Shown: positions 8,475 to 17,695, counted from the first letter of the stretch. The stretch is 64,000 nucleotides of DNA from Tepidanaerobacteraceae bacterium (GCA_024655905.1 JANLFP010000002.1:73829-137828); one strand, 5' to 3'. The notes: generated by a model not told the origin, from the sequence alone. Numbers and translations: made by a program.

Positions 8475-8497
8475 ATAGGAGGCCAGGGCTGTCAACA

Positions 8498-9190
8498 ATG
8501 GTTAAAAGAAAAAATTTATCCAATGAGGTTGCCGGTGAAATAAAAAAGATGATACAAAACAAAGAGTTTTTGCCCGGCAGCAAGCTGCCGAATGAAACGG
8601 AGCTTTCGGAAATGATGAATGTCAGCAGGACAACGGTCAGGGAAGCGATTAAGCTGCTTGCCTCGAACAATATTGTGGAAATAATAAGAGGCAGGGGCAC
8701 ATTCGTCAGCGAAATGCCGGGTTTAATAAAGGACCCGCTGGGGGTAGGTTTTATAGAAGATAAAAATCTGCTGTATTCCCTTTTTGAAGCAAGAATATTA
8801 ATCGAACCAAAAGTCGCATCAATTGCAGCGAAAAGAGCCACTCCAGAAGATATAAAAAAAATAAAGGGACATCTTGATGAAATGAAGGAGGTGATAAGCG
8901 GAAAACAAAGCCATAAAGAAAAAGATATAGAATTTCATACCGAAATCGCCAGAGCAATGAAAAATCCAATAATTGAAAGAATTGTGCCCATAATCATCGA
9001 ATCAATAACCAAGGGTTATTACGAAACAATAAATGTTCCAGGCAGTGCGCAAAAAGCTGTTTCAAGTCACGAAAAAATTTATATGGCGATTAAAAACCAT
9101 GATGCTGCGGCAGCGGAAAGCGAAATGAAGCTTCATCTGGAGGAAACTTTAAAAGACATCGGCTGGTCGCAGGAAAAAATTACAATTTAA
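8498..9190 (+). CDS. FadR-subfamily GntR transcriptional regulator
   Basis: A 230-residue regulator with an N-terminal winged helix-turn-helix (about 5-70: PGSKLPNETELSEMMNVSRT, then GRGTFVS) and an all-helical C-terminal FCD domain. FCD proteins sense carboxylates or sugar acids, often with a metal; here the D-x-x-x-H pattern occurs in EFHTEIA near 147. AGGAGG lies 15 nt before the ATG, longer than usual; a CTG at 8489 is in frame at a better spacing. It leads the ABC importer/transketolase/IolB operon and is probably its ligand-responsive switch. Confidence 0.88.
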   Translation: MVKRKNLSNEVAGEIKKMIQNKEFLPGSKLPNETELSEMMNVSRTTVREAIKLLASNNIVEIIRGRGTFVSEMPGLIKDPLGVGFIEDKNLLYSLFEARILIEPKVASIAAKRATPEDIKKIKGHLDEMKEVISGKQSHKEKDIEFHTEIARAMKNPIIERIVPIIIESITKGYYETINVPGSAQKAVSSHEKIYMAIKNHDAAAAESEMKLHLEETLKDIGWSQEKITI

Positions 9191-9213
9191 GAGAGATATT
9201 AGGAGGGATATTT

Positions 9214-10521
9214 GTGAAAAAATCATTGAAAATTCTATCTCTGACGGTTTTAATTTTTTTTGTGCTCGCATTGCTGGCGGGCTGCGGCAGCTCAGGCAAT
9301 TCCGGCAACAGTTCGGAACCTGCAAAGCAGGAGAACAAAAACGAAGTTGTAAACTTAAAACACTGGGTCTGGCTCGACAACCCGAACGACCCCACCTTTT
9401 CACAGCTTGTGAAAGAATTCAACGATACGCATCCAAATATTCATGTGGATGTGGAGGTCATCGGGTGGAACGATTTCCATACGAAGCTGCTGAGCAGCGT
9501 AACCGGAGGAAGTGGCCCGGATACATCTTCATTCAAACTGACCTGGCAGCCAGAATTCATAGGACAGGATGCACTGCTCCCTCTGGATGATTATCTGAAC
9601 GAATGGGCAGGCAAGCAGGATGTTGTGGATAATCTCTGGGATGTCATGAAATATAGCGATGGGAAACATTATGTGATGCCATGGGAGCTGCAGGTGCTGT
9701 ACATGTATTACAGGCCGAGCATGTTCAAAGCTGCCGGCATAACTGAAGTTCCAAAGACTTGGGATGAATTTTTGAAAGATGCCCAAAAATTGACAAAAGA
9801 TACAAACGGAGACGGCAAGATTGACCAGTACGGCTTTGCCATGAGAGGAGCAAGAGGCGGTCATGAGCCGTGGGCGAGTTTTGTTTTAGCCAGTGTTCCC
9901 GGCAATGCATTTTTTGATGACAATGGGAATTGCACGCTAACCACTCCGGAAGCCATAAAGGCGAATGAATTCTTCCTTGATTTATACAGAAAATACAAGG
10001 TTGTGCCACCAACGGCACCGGCCGACGGATTCAACGAGATTATTGCAAACTTTAAATCAGGCAAAGCAGCGATGGTTGTACACCACATAAAATCTTCCAA
10101 TGGCATGATTGAGCAGTTCGGGGATGATGTGGGTGCATTTCCGGTTCCGGCAGGCCCGAACGGCAGGTGGACTTCTCTTGGGGATACCGAGAATGTGATA
10201 TATAAATCTACGAAGCATCCGAAAGAAGCTTTTGCCTTCATATCATGGCTTTCGGAAAAAGAGCAGATTTTGAGGTGGGACAAAGCCACCGGCAATGTGC
10301 CCGTGCTCAAGTCTCTGCAGGAAGAGGATTACTTTAAAAACAACAAATTTATGCAGGCGTCTTTTGAATCCATGCCTTTTGCGCACATTTATCCTATAAA
10401 CGAGAATATGGGAGAATGGATTGAATCATTGTGGCCTGCGGTGACCCAACAGGCGCTGGAAGGCAAGATTACCAGTGAAGAAATGATGAAAAAGCTTGCC
10501 GAAGGCATGACCAAAAAATAA
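9214..10521 (+). CDS. Sugar ABC transporter substrate-binding lipoprotein (family 1)
   Basis: A 435-residue extracellular binding protein of the MalE/UgpB type. The signal peptide ends in the lipobox LLAGC (Cys about 24), followed by a Ser/Asn/Lys linker. The body shows family traits such as LKHWVWLDNPNDPTFSQLV and the helix AMVVHHIKSSNGM. GTG 9214 has AGGAGGG upstream. It is the first transport gene after the FadR-like regulator; the two permeases follow after a repeat-bearing gap. The ligand is not readable; the neighbouring isomerase and transketolase suggest a monosaccharide, possibly an acidic one. Confidence 0.93.
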   Translation: MKKSLKILSLTVLIFFVLALLAGCGSSGNSGNSSEPAKQENKNEVVNLKHWVWLDNPNDPTFSQLVKEFNDTHPNIHVDVEVIGWNDFHTKLLSSVTGGSGPDTSSFKLTWQPEFIGQDALLPLDDYLNEWAGKQDVVDNLWDVMKYSDGKHYVMPWELQVLYMYYRPSMFKAAGITEVPKTWDEFLKDAQKLTKDTNGDGKIDQYGFAMRGARGGHEPWASFVLASVPGNAFFDDNGNCTLTTPEAIKANEFFLDLYRKYKVVPPTAPADGFNEIIANFKSGKAAMVVHHIKSSNGMIEQFGDDVGAFPVPAGPNGRWTSLGDTENVIYKSTKHPKEAFAFISWLSEKEQILRWDKATGNVPVLKSLQEEDYFKNNKFMQASFESMPFAHIYPINENMGEWIESLWPAVTQQALEGKITSEEMMKKLAEGMTKK

Positions 10522-10808
10522 TCACAAATAGTGTCAATTGCAAGACCCCCTAAAATTTAATACAGGATTTTTTTTAAAAACTTGGATGCCGGAAGTCAGC
10601 GGCCCATAAGCCGAAAATCGGAGGCCGGATAAAAATATGGAATTGGAGTTTCTATTCATACTTTAGCTATTCGACATCTGATTTCCGGTGTCCGGTTTTA
10701 TTGCAATTGCTGAAAATATCAAAAGCTCGCCCAAAAACTAAGCGGCACTATTAAGTTAAGTAGTTGTTATTATGGAATATCAACATTCCATTTGCAAGGA
10801 GTGTACCT
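10522..10808. repeat. Intergenic region with nested imperfect inverted repeats
   Basis: This 287-bp gap inside the importer operon has no gene. CAATTGCAA near 10536 is mirrored by TTGCAATTG near 10702. Inside, CCGGAAGTCAG near 10591 is mirrored by CTGATTTCCGG near 10678 with one mismatch. Short GGCCGGA/GTCGGA-like units recur between. It could fold into a large hairpin that lowers permease expression relative to the binding protein, or be a degenerate mobile repeat. Confidence 0.5.
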
Positions 10809-11690
10809 ATGAAAAACTTCTGGTCAAAGTCAGCGCCTTACTTGTTGATAGCACCTGCAATTTTGCTGATGCTGCTGATTATTGCATATCCTATAGCCAA
10901 CTCCATACGCATGAGTTTTTTAAAATATATTCTTTTCAAACCGAAAGATGTGGAGTTCATAGGGTTTGCTAATTATTTTAATGTGTTGAAGGACCCGGTA
11001 TTCAGGCAATCCCTGGTGAATACCGTTTTATGGATAGTGGGAGGAGTATTTTTCCAGTTTTTTTTCGGTTTGATACTGGCTCTGTTATTGAACAGGAGTT
11101 TCAAAGGCAGAGGCTTCATAAGGTCAATCATACTGATTCCATGGGTCACGCCGGGGGTTTTGATCGGCCTGATGTGGAAATGGATGTATGATGGAAACTA
11201 CGGCGTCATCAATGATATATTTGCAAGATTGCACATAATTCAAAACTATATTCCATGGCTGGCAAAATCCCAGACATCGCTTCTTGCAGTGATAATCACG
11301 ATAATATGGCAGGGGATACCTTTTTTTGCAATAATGCTGCTGGCAGGTCTTCAGGCGATACCGGAAGAACTGTATGAAGCTGGAAAGGTGGATGGCGCCA
11401 CCGGCTGGCAGACATTCTGGCAAATCACTTTGCCCATGCTCAAACCCACGATACTCGTATCCACCCTGCTCAGGGTTATATGGGTCGCAAACTCTGTGGA
11501 TGTGATATATATAATGACCGGTGGAGGCCCCGGGTATAGTTCTCTCACTTTGAGCGTTTACACTTACATGAAAGCTCAAAAGGCGATGGATTTCGGATAT
11601 GCTTCAACCCTCGCCATTTACCTTACCTTAATATTATCTATAGCAGCGTATTTTTATCTCAGAAATTTAAATTTGAAGGAGGTAAGGTAG
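10809..11690 (+). CDS. Sugar ABC transporter permease (MalF/UgpA type)
   Basis: A 293-residue inner-membrane permease with about six spans. The cytoplasmic EAA loop that docks the ATPase is EELYEAGKVDGATGWQTFWQ near 192-211, followed by ITLPMLKP. ATG 10809 is preferred because AAGGAG lies upstream; an upstream in-frame start at 10764 has none. It pairs with the next gene. No ATPase gene is in the operon, so a shared MsmX-like ATPase elsewhere must energise it. Confidence 0.94.
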   Translation: MKNFWSKSAPYLLIAPAILLMLLIIAYPIANSIRMSFLKYILFKPKDVEFIGFANYFNVLKDPVFRQSLVNTVLWIVGGVFFQFFFGLILALLLNRSFKGRGFIRSIILIPWVTPGVLIGLMWKWMYDGNYGVINDIFARLHIIQNYIPWLAKSQTSLLAVIITIIWQGIPFFAIMLLAGLQAIPEELYEAGKVDGATGWQTFWQITLPMLKPTILVSTLLRVIWVANSVDVIYIMTGGGPGYSSLTLSVYTYMKAQKAMDFGYASTLAIYLTLILSIAAYFYLRNLNLKEVR

Positions 11691-11691
11691 G

Positions 11692-12525
11692 ATGAAAAAA
11701 TCAAATACTGTGCACAATATGGTGTTTTTTTACATCCCGCTTGCTTTGCTGGTAGCATTTGCCGTGTTCCCTTATTTATGGACATTTTTAACTTCCATCA
11801 AGCCGGATAATGAACTTTATACATCGACAGTGAGGTATTTCCCTCAACACCCGACATTAAAAAATTATGTGGATTTATTCCAAAAGTCCAATTTTATTAA
11901 AAATATGATGAACAGCTTCTTTGTGGCATCTGTTACCGCTGCAATAAGTCTGTTTGTTTCGGTCCTGGCGGCTTATGCTTTCGCGAGGTTCAACTTTAAA
12001 GGCAAGATATATTTCATTGTTTCCTTTTTATTGATAAATATGTTCCCCGCAGTGCTTCTCTTGACTCCGCTTTTTGTCATCATGCGCAAAACCGGTTTGC
12101 TTTATACGCCGTATTCTCTTGTTGTGGCGTATTCGACCTTTACCATACCTTTTTCCGTATGGCTGCTGACAGGGTATATAAGGGATCTGCCCGTTTCGCT
12201 GGAAGAAGCCGCCATGGTTGACGGCTGCAGCAGGATTCAGGCATTTCTCAGGATAACTCTGCCGCTCACTGCGCCGGGGATTGTGGCTACCGGGATATAC
12301 ATTTTCATAACCGCCTGGAATGAGTTTGTATTTGCTCTGATGTTCACAAATGAGGCGACAAGAACATTGCCCGTGGCTTTGCAGACTTTCATCGGGCAGT
12401 ACGATATACAATGGGGCCTGCTGACGGCGGGAGGCGTGATTACAACAATACCTGTTGTCGTTCTTTTCATGATGGTGCAAAGGAAGCTTGTGGAAGGTTT
12501 AACTGCCGGAGCTGTTAAGGGATAA
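11692..12525 (+). CDS. Sugar ABC transporter permease (MalG/UgpE type)
   Basis: A 277-residue second permease half, about six spans, with the EAA loop SLEEAAMVDGCSRIQAFLRI near 167-186. Its ATG follows the previous stop by one base, indicating translational coupling. The transketolase subunits start 28 bp later behind a new AGGAGG site, placing transport and metabolism in one transcript. Confidence 0.95.
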   Translation: MKKSNTVHNMVFFYIPLALLVAFAVFPYLWTFLTSIKPDNELYTSTVRYFPQHPTLKNYVDLFQKSNFIKNMMNSFFVASVTAAISLFVSVLAAYAFARFNFKGKIYFIVSFLLINMFPAVLLLTPLFVIMRKTGLLYTPYSLVVAYSTFTIPFSVWLLTGYIRDLPVSLEEAAMVDGCSRIQAFLRITLPLTAPGIVATGIYIFITAWNEFVFALMFTNEATRTLPVALQTFIGQYDIQWGLLTAGGVITTIPVVVLFMMVQRKLVEGLTAGAVKG

Positions 12526-12553
12526 GATTAGCAACAAAAGGAGGAGCAAAAAA

Positions 12554-13369
12554 ATGAATCTGGAGGAATTGAAAGATATAAGCAAAACCGTAAGGCAGGA
12601 TATCATAAGGATGATAGGCAAAGCCGGTTCGGGACACCCTGGCGGCTCTCTATCTATGGTGGAGATATTGGTTTCGCTGTATTACAGGGTAATGAACATA
12701 AAACCCGAAGACCCCTGGTGGGAGGACAGAGATAGGCTGGTGTTGAGCAAGGGGCATGGCTGCCCGGCGCTATATTCTGTACTTGCGCATAAAGGGTATT
12801 TTGGCACTGATAAGCTTGTTACATTGAGGAGGCTGGGGTCTATACTGCAGGGACATCCGGATATGAAAAAAACCCCGGGAATAGATGCGTCGACGGGCTC
12901 TCTTGGGCAGGGATTGTCCGTTGCGGTGGGCATGGCTCTTGGAGCAAAACTAAAGAAAAAAAGCTATAAAGTTTTCTGTGTTATAGGCGATGGTGAAATG
13001 CAGGAAGGCCAGATATGGGAGGCTTTAATGGCTTCGATACATTATAGGCTGGATAATCTGACGATTATTCTGGACCATAATAAACTTCAGATAGACGGGC
13101 CGAACGATGTGGTAATGTCTCTGGGCAATATAAAAGATAGAATGATAGCATTCGGCTTCAATGTATATGATGTTGACGGGCATGATTTCGATGTATTAAT
13201 AAATACTCTTCGCGCAGACAATGTGCCTGGAAGGCCTAAATTCGTCATAGCAAATACTGTAAAAGGCAAAGGCGTTTCTTTCATGGAAAATCAGGTGGGA
13301 TGGCACGGCAAAGCGCCCAATGCGGAAGAAGTAAAGCAAGCACTTATCGAACTGGGAGGGGAAATATGA
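12554..13369 (+). CDS. Transketolase, N-terminal (TPP-binding) subunit
   Basis: A 271-residue subunit carrying the pyrophosphate-binding half of transketolase, which moves a two-carbon ketol unit between sugars. Visible motifs: AGSGHPGGSLSMVEILVSLY near 24-43, SKGHG near 66, and the TPP/Mg motif GDGEMQEGQIWEA near 145. Split transketolases of this kind are common in clostridia and are often recruited to specialised pathways. The stop overlaps the start of the C-terminal subunit (ATGA), so the two are made in equal amounts. Its place after a sugar importer points to catabolism rather than the general pentose pathway. Confidence 0.96.
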   Translation: MNLEELKDISKTVRQDIIRMIGKAGSGHPGGSLSMVEILVSLYYRVMNIKPEDPWWEDRDRLVLSKGHGCPALYSVLAHKGYFGTDKLVTLRRLGSILQGHPDMKKTPGIDASTGSLGQGLSVAVGMALGAKLKKKSYKVFCVIGDGEMQEGQIWEALMASIHYRLDNLTIILDHNKLQIDGPNDVVMSLGNIKDRMIAFGFNVYDVDGHDFDVLINTLRADNVPGRPKFVIANTVKGKGVSFMENQVGWHGKAPNAEEVKQALIELGGEI

Positions 13370-14301
13370 TGGAAAACATGAAATCACCCAGAATCGCATA
13401 CGGAGAAGCTCTTGCAGAGCTCGGCGAAAAAAATGAAAAAGTAGTGGTGCTCGACGCAGACCTGGCCCACGCCACTCAGACCGCCATGTTTGCAGAAAGG
13501 TTCAAAGACAGGTTTTTTAACATGGGTATAGCTGAACAGAATTTGATGGGCGTGGCGGCTGGGCTGGCGCTCTCGGGTTTCATACCCTTTGCCAGCACTT
13601 TCGCTATATTCGGGGCCGGGAGAGCCTTCGAACAAATACGAAACACGATATGCTACCCCAATTCGCTTAACGTTAAAATTGCCGTGACCCACGCTGGAAT
13701 AACGGTGGGCGAAGATGGCGGGAGCCATCAGGCAGTGGAAGATATTTCTCTTATGAGGAGCCTGCCCAATATGACGGTAATGGTTCCGTGCGATGCCGTA
13801 GAGACAAAGAAGGCTGTTTTTGCTGCGAGCAGAATAGAAGGGCCTGTGTATATAAGGATAGCGAGGCCCGTGGCTCCGATAATAACAAGTGAGGAATATG
13901 ATTTTGAGCCCGGCAGGGCTAAGGTTGTAAAAGAAGGCAGCGATGCGGCGATATTTGCCACCGGGCTGATGGTGGCAAAAGCCCTCGAAGCTGCAGCAGA
14001 GCTCGAAAATCGGGGTATAAGCGCTTCTGTCGTAAACATTCATACGATAAAACCGCTGGATGTTGAGACAATTTTGAGGGAAGCTGGCAAAACGAAAAAA
14101 GTAATCACTGTAGAAGAACATTCCATAATTGGAGGGCTGGGCTCCGCCGTGGCGGAAGTTTTGATAGAAAACATGCCGGTAAAAATGAAGAGAATCGGTA
14201 TAAACGATACGTTTGGACAATCTGGAACCCCGGATGAATTGCTGCAGCATTACGGGCTCACCGCTGAAAATATCATTGAATCTGTAAAAGAGATGCTTTA
14301 A
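13366..14301 (+). CDS. Transketolase, C-terminal (pyrimidine-binding) subunit
   Basis: A 311-residue partner holding the Pyr and C-terminal domains. The catalytic Glu that activates TPP is in GIAEQNLMGVAAGLAL near 57-72; HAGITVGEDGGSHQAVED near 107-124 is the transketolase-typical loop. The start ATG 13366 overlaps the previous stop; a second ATG at 13369 is in frame. Together with the N-terminal subunit it makes a full-length enzyme. Confidence 0.96.
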   Translation: MMENMKSPRIAYGEALAELGEKNEKVVVLDADLAHATQTAMFAERFKDRFFNMGIAEQNLMGVAAGLALSGFIPFASTFAIFGAGRAFEQIRNTICYPNSLNVKIAVTHAGITVGEDGGSHQAVEDISLMRSLPNMTVMVPCDAVETKKAVFAASRIEGPVYIRIARPVAPIITSEEYDFEPGRAKVVKEGSDAAIFATGLMVAKALEAAAELENRGISASVVNIHTIKPLDVETILREAGKTKKVITVEEHSIIGGLGSAVAEVLIENMPVKMKRIGINDTFGQSGTPDELLQHYGLTAENIIESVKEML

Positions 14302-14409
14302 TTCTCGCATGGGAATACGCGCGTTGCCCAAAAAGAGGGCAAAGATGTTTCGCCATACTGACATAATTTTATTCTATCGGCAAACAAAACATAACGGGAG
14401 GAAATCAAT

Positions 14410-15213
14410 ATGGAATACTTTTATCCTTACAAGGAGCAGAAGGGATACAGAGACATTATCAAGGCAAAGGACATGATGAAATATGTGGGGGCAGGCTTGT
14501 TGACGCTGGATGCGAATGAAAGCTATAGTTCAAAGTCCGGGGAAATGGAGATCGTTCTTGTGATTTTATCCGGAAAAGTCTGCGTTCAGGTAGATGATAT
14601 TTCCTTTGAAAATCTAGGTGAAAGAAAGGACGTATTTTCCGGAAGGGCTACTGCAGTATATATACCGAAAGATAGCAGTTATAAAGTAGTGGAAGCTCAG
14701 GGAAGCCAGGTGGAAATTGCCGTACTGTCATCCACGGCAGAAAGAAAATTCATGCCTTTCGTTATAAAACCCGATGAGGTAATGGTAAATCATCGCGGGA
14801 TGCCGGGATACAGGCGAGAGGTGCACGATATCATCGTTGAAAATGGCGAAGGCAAAGTGGATAAAATAATAGTCGGAGAGACTTTTTCGTATCCGGGAGA
14901 ATGGTCCAGCTATCCGTCTCACAAACACGACAAATTTGAGCCGTCATATGAAACGGAAATGGAAGAAATATATCTTTTTAAAGTAAAACCGAGGGAAGGT
15001 TTCGGGGTTCAGGTAATGTACAATGATGATTATTCATTAAGAAATGCTTATATAATAAAGGACAATGATGCAGTGGCCATACCCGAAGGGTATCACCCCG
15101 TGGCTGCCGCCCCGGGCTTTAAGTTGTATTATCTCTGGGTCATGGCAGGATCCAGCGGAAGGAAACTCACTCCGAGGGATGATTCGAAGCTTGTAAGCAA
15201 TATGCTGCTCTGA
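14410..15213 (+). CDS. IolB/KduI-family aldose-ketose isomerase
   Basis: A 267-residue bicupin of the 5-deoxy-glucuronate isomerase family. IolB converts 5-deoxy-glucuronate to 2-deoxy-5-keto-gluconate in inositol breakdown. The metal-binding stretch PGEWSSYPSHKHD near 161-173, the Glu of TEMEEIYLF near 184, and a later His in PEGYHPV are present, so it should be active. No other iol gene (IolC, IolD, IolE, IolG, IolJ) is in the window. In this operon it follows a split transketolase and an ABC importer, so its substrate may be another aldose with a carboxylate or sulfonate end. ATG 14410 follows GGGAGG. A hairpin TTGCCC-N6-GGGCAA lies in the gap before it. Confidence 0.85.
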   Translation: MEYFYPYKEQKGYRDIIKAKDMMKYVGAGLLTLDANESYSSKSGEMEIVLVILSGKVCVQVDDISFENLGERKDVFSGRATAVYIPKDSSYKVVEAQGSQVEIAVLSSTAERKFMPFVIKPDEVMVNHRGMPGYRREVHDIIVENGEGKVDKIIVGETFSYPGEWSSYPSHKHDKFEPSYETEMEEIYLFKVKPREGFGVQVMYNDDYSLRNAYIIKDNDAVAIPEGYHPVAAAPGFKLYYLWVMAGSSGRKLTPRDDSKLVSNMLL

Positions 15214-15221
15214 TTACGGCA

Positions 15222-15254
15222 AAAGCCCCGAATGGCTTTAAACATTCGGGGCTT
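15222..15254 (+). terminator. Intrinsic terminator after the isomerase gene
   Basis: AAGCCCCGAATG and CATTCGGGGCTT form a 12-bp stem followed by TGTTCTTTG. It overlaps the last codons of the convergent XRE gene and could serve both directions poorly or well. Confidence 0.75.
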
Positions 15255-15627
15255 GTTCTTTGTCTTTTTTATAAGTATCGAGTTCTTCGATGATGTTTCT
15301 GCAGATTGAGATTAGCATTTCCGTCTCACGGGCTGGCCTTGTCCTCAAAATGTGGACAAATTCATTGATCGCATCTTCGGCTGAAGATGCCGGGCTATAT
15401 TTCAGTGGTCCTTCAAGAATATAATCCAGACCCACATTCAATGCTTTAGCAATTTTGTTCAAGGTTTTTAATGACGGTATCTTATCACCCCTTTCCATCT
15501 GACCGATGTAGCTGTAATGCAGGTTTGCTTTTTCTCCCAATTCTTCCTGTGTAAGGTTCTGCTTCTGCCGAATCTGTCTGATTTTTTTGCCTATGTCTCT
15601 GAAGATTTCTTCCGTTGGCAAACTCAT
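15238..15627 (-). CDS. XRE-family regulator with C-terminal helical extension
   Basis: A 129-residue protein with a helix-turn-helix at about 12-68 (IGKKIRQIRQKQNLTQEELG, then YIGQMERGDKIPSLKTLNKI) and a helical tail of about 50 residues. I prefer ATG 15627, which has GGGGAG just upstream, over the TTG at 15660, which has none. It resembles small SinR/Xre-like regulators with an unknown signal. It stands alone between two transporter loci. Confidence 0.87.
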   Translation of the reverse strand: MSLPTEEIFRDIGKKIRQIRQKQNLTQEELGEKANLHYSYIGQMERGDKIPSLKTLNKIAKALNVGLDYILEGPLKYSPASSAEDAINEFVHILRTRPARETEMLISICRNIIEELDTYKKDKEQAPNV

Positions 15628-15815
15628 CAACTCCCCATATCTTCTTTTTATATGTTGCAATTTTTTGTAAAAAAAGTAAAGAGAAAATATGTATTATTGC
15701 GAAGTCTAAAAATGTCGTAATTTGACGAGCGCCAATCTTGATTTGAAACTATTATAGCATAATTCAGTATAACAAAAAAGCAGATTCATAGCAATTAAAA
15801 AAGATAGGCATTAGC

Positions 15816-16730
15816 CTATCTTTTCAGTCTGGGATCCAGCGCATCTCGCAAGCCGTCTCCGAACAGATTGAACCCAAGCACCGTCAGCATAATGGCGATC
15901 CCGGGCGCGATGCTGAACCAGGGGAATGTCCTGAGGTAGGACCTGCCGTCAAAAATCATAGACCCCCAGCTGGCCATGGGCGGCTGGGCACCGAGGCCCA
16001 GGAAGCTGAGGCTGGCTTCAGACATGATGGCGCCCGGTATGCTCAACGTCAGCATAACTATTATGGGAGCCAGCGTATTCGGCAGGATATGCTTCAATAT
16101 TATGCGAAAATCTTTTGCTCCAGAGGCATGGGCCGCTTCTACAAACTCCATTTTCTTTAGAGAAAGAATCTGTCCGCGTACCAGCCTGGCATATCCCGCC
16201 CAGCCCACAAAGCCAATAGCAATGAATACGTTGTAAATTCCAGGCCCGAGGGCGAACATGATGCCAATGCAGAATAATAGTTCCGGGAAAGCAAACATGA
16301 TATCACACAATCTCATAATAAGATTATCAACTTTGCCGCCGTAGTAGCCCGCCAGAGCTCCCAGAAACACGCCGATGGCCAGCGCTATTCCTTCGGAGAT
16401 AATGCCTACCATTAGGGATACTCTTGCTCCGTATATTATGCGGCTCAGGATATCCCGGCCGTAATCGTCGGTCCCGAGAGGATGTTCGGCGGTAGGCGGT
16501 TTTAAACGATATTCCAGGTTTTGAACATATGGGTCATGAGGGGCGAGGACTCCAGCAAATATGGCTACCACTACCAAAATCAACACGAAAAATAGCCCTA
16601 CCATTGCTGCCTTATTCCTCTTCAATCTGATCCATGCATCGTAATACAGGCTTCTGCTTTGCTGGTGGCTTTTTTTTGCATTGTTTATAATGTTTTTCAG
16701 ATATTTAGGAGGTGGTTGAACCGGTGACAT
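15816..16730 (-). CDS. Dipeptide/oligopeptide ABC transporter permease, DppC type
   Basis: A 304-residue permease with an N-terminal extension, a first span near 42-64, five further spans and the family motif LGTDDYGRDILSRIIYGAR near 84-102. The ATPase-docking EAA loop is FVEAAHASGAKDFRIILKHI near 195-214. Its ATG overlaps the DppB stop by one base (TGATG). It is the last gene of a binding protein-DppB-DppC operon that has no DppD or DppF ATPases nearby. Confidence 0.95.
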   Translation of the reverse strand: MSPVQPPPKYLKNIINNAKKSHQQSRSLYYDAWIRLKRNKAAMVGLFFVLILVVVAIFAGVLAPHDPYVQNLEYRLKPPTAEHPLGTDDYGRDILSRIIYGARVSLMVGIISEGIALAIGVFLGALAGYYGGKVDNLIMRLCDIMFAFPELLFCIGIMFALGPGIYNVFIAIGFVGWAGYARLVRGQILSLKKMEFVEAAHASGAKDFRIILKHILPNTLAPIIVMLTLSIPGAIMSEASLSFLGLGAQPPMASWGSMIFDGRSYLRTFPWFSIAPGIAIMLTVLGFNLFGDGLRDALDPRLKR

Positions 16731-17662
16731 CAGCCTTCACCCCCATCATACCTGATTCTTGGATCCAGGAAGGAATATGATATATCCACTATCAAATTCG
16801 TAAATACGAATACCAGTGCTGTAAAAAGAACGGTGCCCTGTATAACAGGGAAATCCCTGTTGTTGATGGCTTCAATCGAAAGCCTTCCCAGACCCGGAAT
16901 GCCGAATACCGTTTCGGTGAGGATGGAGCCTGTGAGAAGCCCGCCTACCTGAAGGCCAATGATGGTTATTACGGGAATCATGGCATTTTTCAATGCGTGC
17001 TTGTATATCACCACTCTCTCGCTTAAACCCTTAGCCCGGGCAGTGCGTATGAAATCCTGGCGTATTACCTCAAGCATGCTGCTGCGGGTCATCCTGGCTA
17101 TAGTGGCGGCAAATCTTGTTCCGAGAGCTATGGCTGGAAGAACCATGCATTCTATGCCGGAATAGCCCGAAATTGGGAACCATTTCAATTTCAACCCGAA
17201 TATCAGTTGAAGGATAATGGCTACCCAGAAGACGGGGGCCGATATGCCCATCAGGGCTATTATCATGGTGGAATGGTCAAAAAATGTATATTGCTTGACG
17301 GAAGATATGATTCCCACGGTAAGCCCTATAAAAATTGCCACAACCATGGAAGATAGAGACAACTTCACTGTAGCCGGGAAACGCTGCAGGATGGTCTTCA
17401 TCACGTCCTGATGGTTGTAAAAGGACCTGCCAAGATTGCCTCTTGCAGCTTTGAGCAAAAAGTCGAGGTACTGGATGTAAAGAGGCCGGTCAAGACCCAG
17501 CTGGTGCCTGATGTTTGCTATGGTCTGAGCATCGACTCTTTTTCCCATCATATTGACCACGGGGTCGCCGGGAACGACATTAATTAAAATAAATGTGATA
17601 AGTGTAATTCCTATCAGCACCGGAATCATGGATATAAGCCGGCGTATAATATATGAAGTCAA
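16730..17662 (-). CDS. Dipeptide/oligopeptide ABC transporter permease, DppB type
   Basis: A 310-residue permease with six predicted spans, starting TSYIIRRLISMIPVLIGITL. Family motifs are DRPLYIQYLDFL and the EAA loop RTARAKGLSERVVIYKHALK. I chose TTG 17662 because GGAGGAGG lies 7 nt upstream; the longer frame to 17728 would run through an intercistronic hairpin and has no ribosome site. It couples to DppC by a one-base overlap. Confidence 0.94.
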   Translation of the reverse strand: MTSYIIRRLISMIPVLIGITLITFILINVVPGDPVVNMMGKRVDAQTIANIRHQLGLDRPLYIQYLDFLLKAARGNLGRSFYNHQDVMKTILQRFPATVKLSLSSMVVAIFIGLTVGIISSVKQYTFFDHSTMIIALMGISAPVFWVAIILQLIFGLKLKWFPISGYSGIECMVLPAIALGTRFAATIARMTRSSMLEVIRQDFIRTARAKGLSERVVIYKHALKNAMIPVITIIGLQVGGLLTGSILTETVFGIPGLGRLSIEAINNRDFPVIQGTVLFTALVFVFTNLIVDISYSFLDPRIRYDGGEG

Positions 17663-17695
17663 AACCGCACCTCCTCCGATGTAACATAAACAAAC

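Noticed and set aside
12554-15213. Complete sulfoquinovose pathway
   Set aside because: No second isomerase, sulfolactaldehyde enzyme or sulfonate exporter in the window, so only the general analogy is kept.
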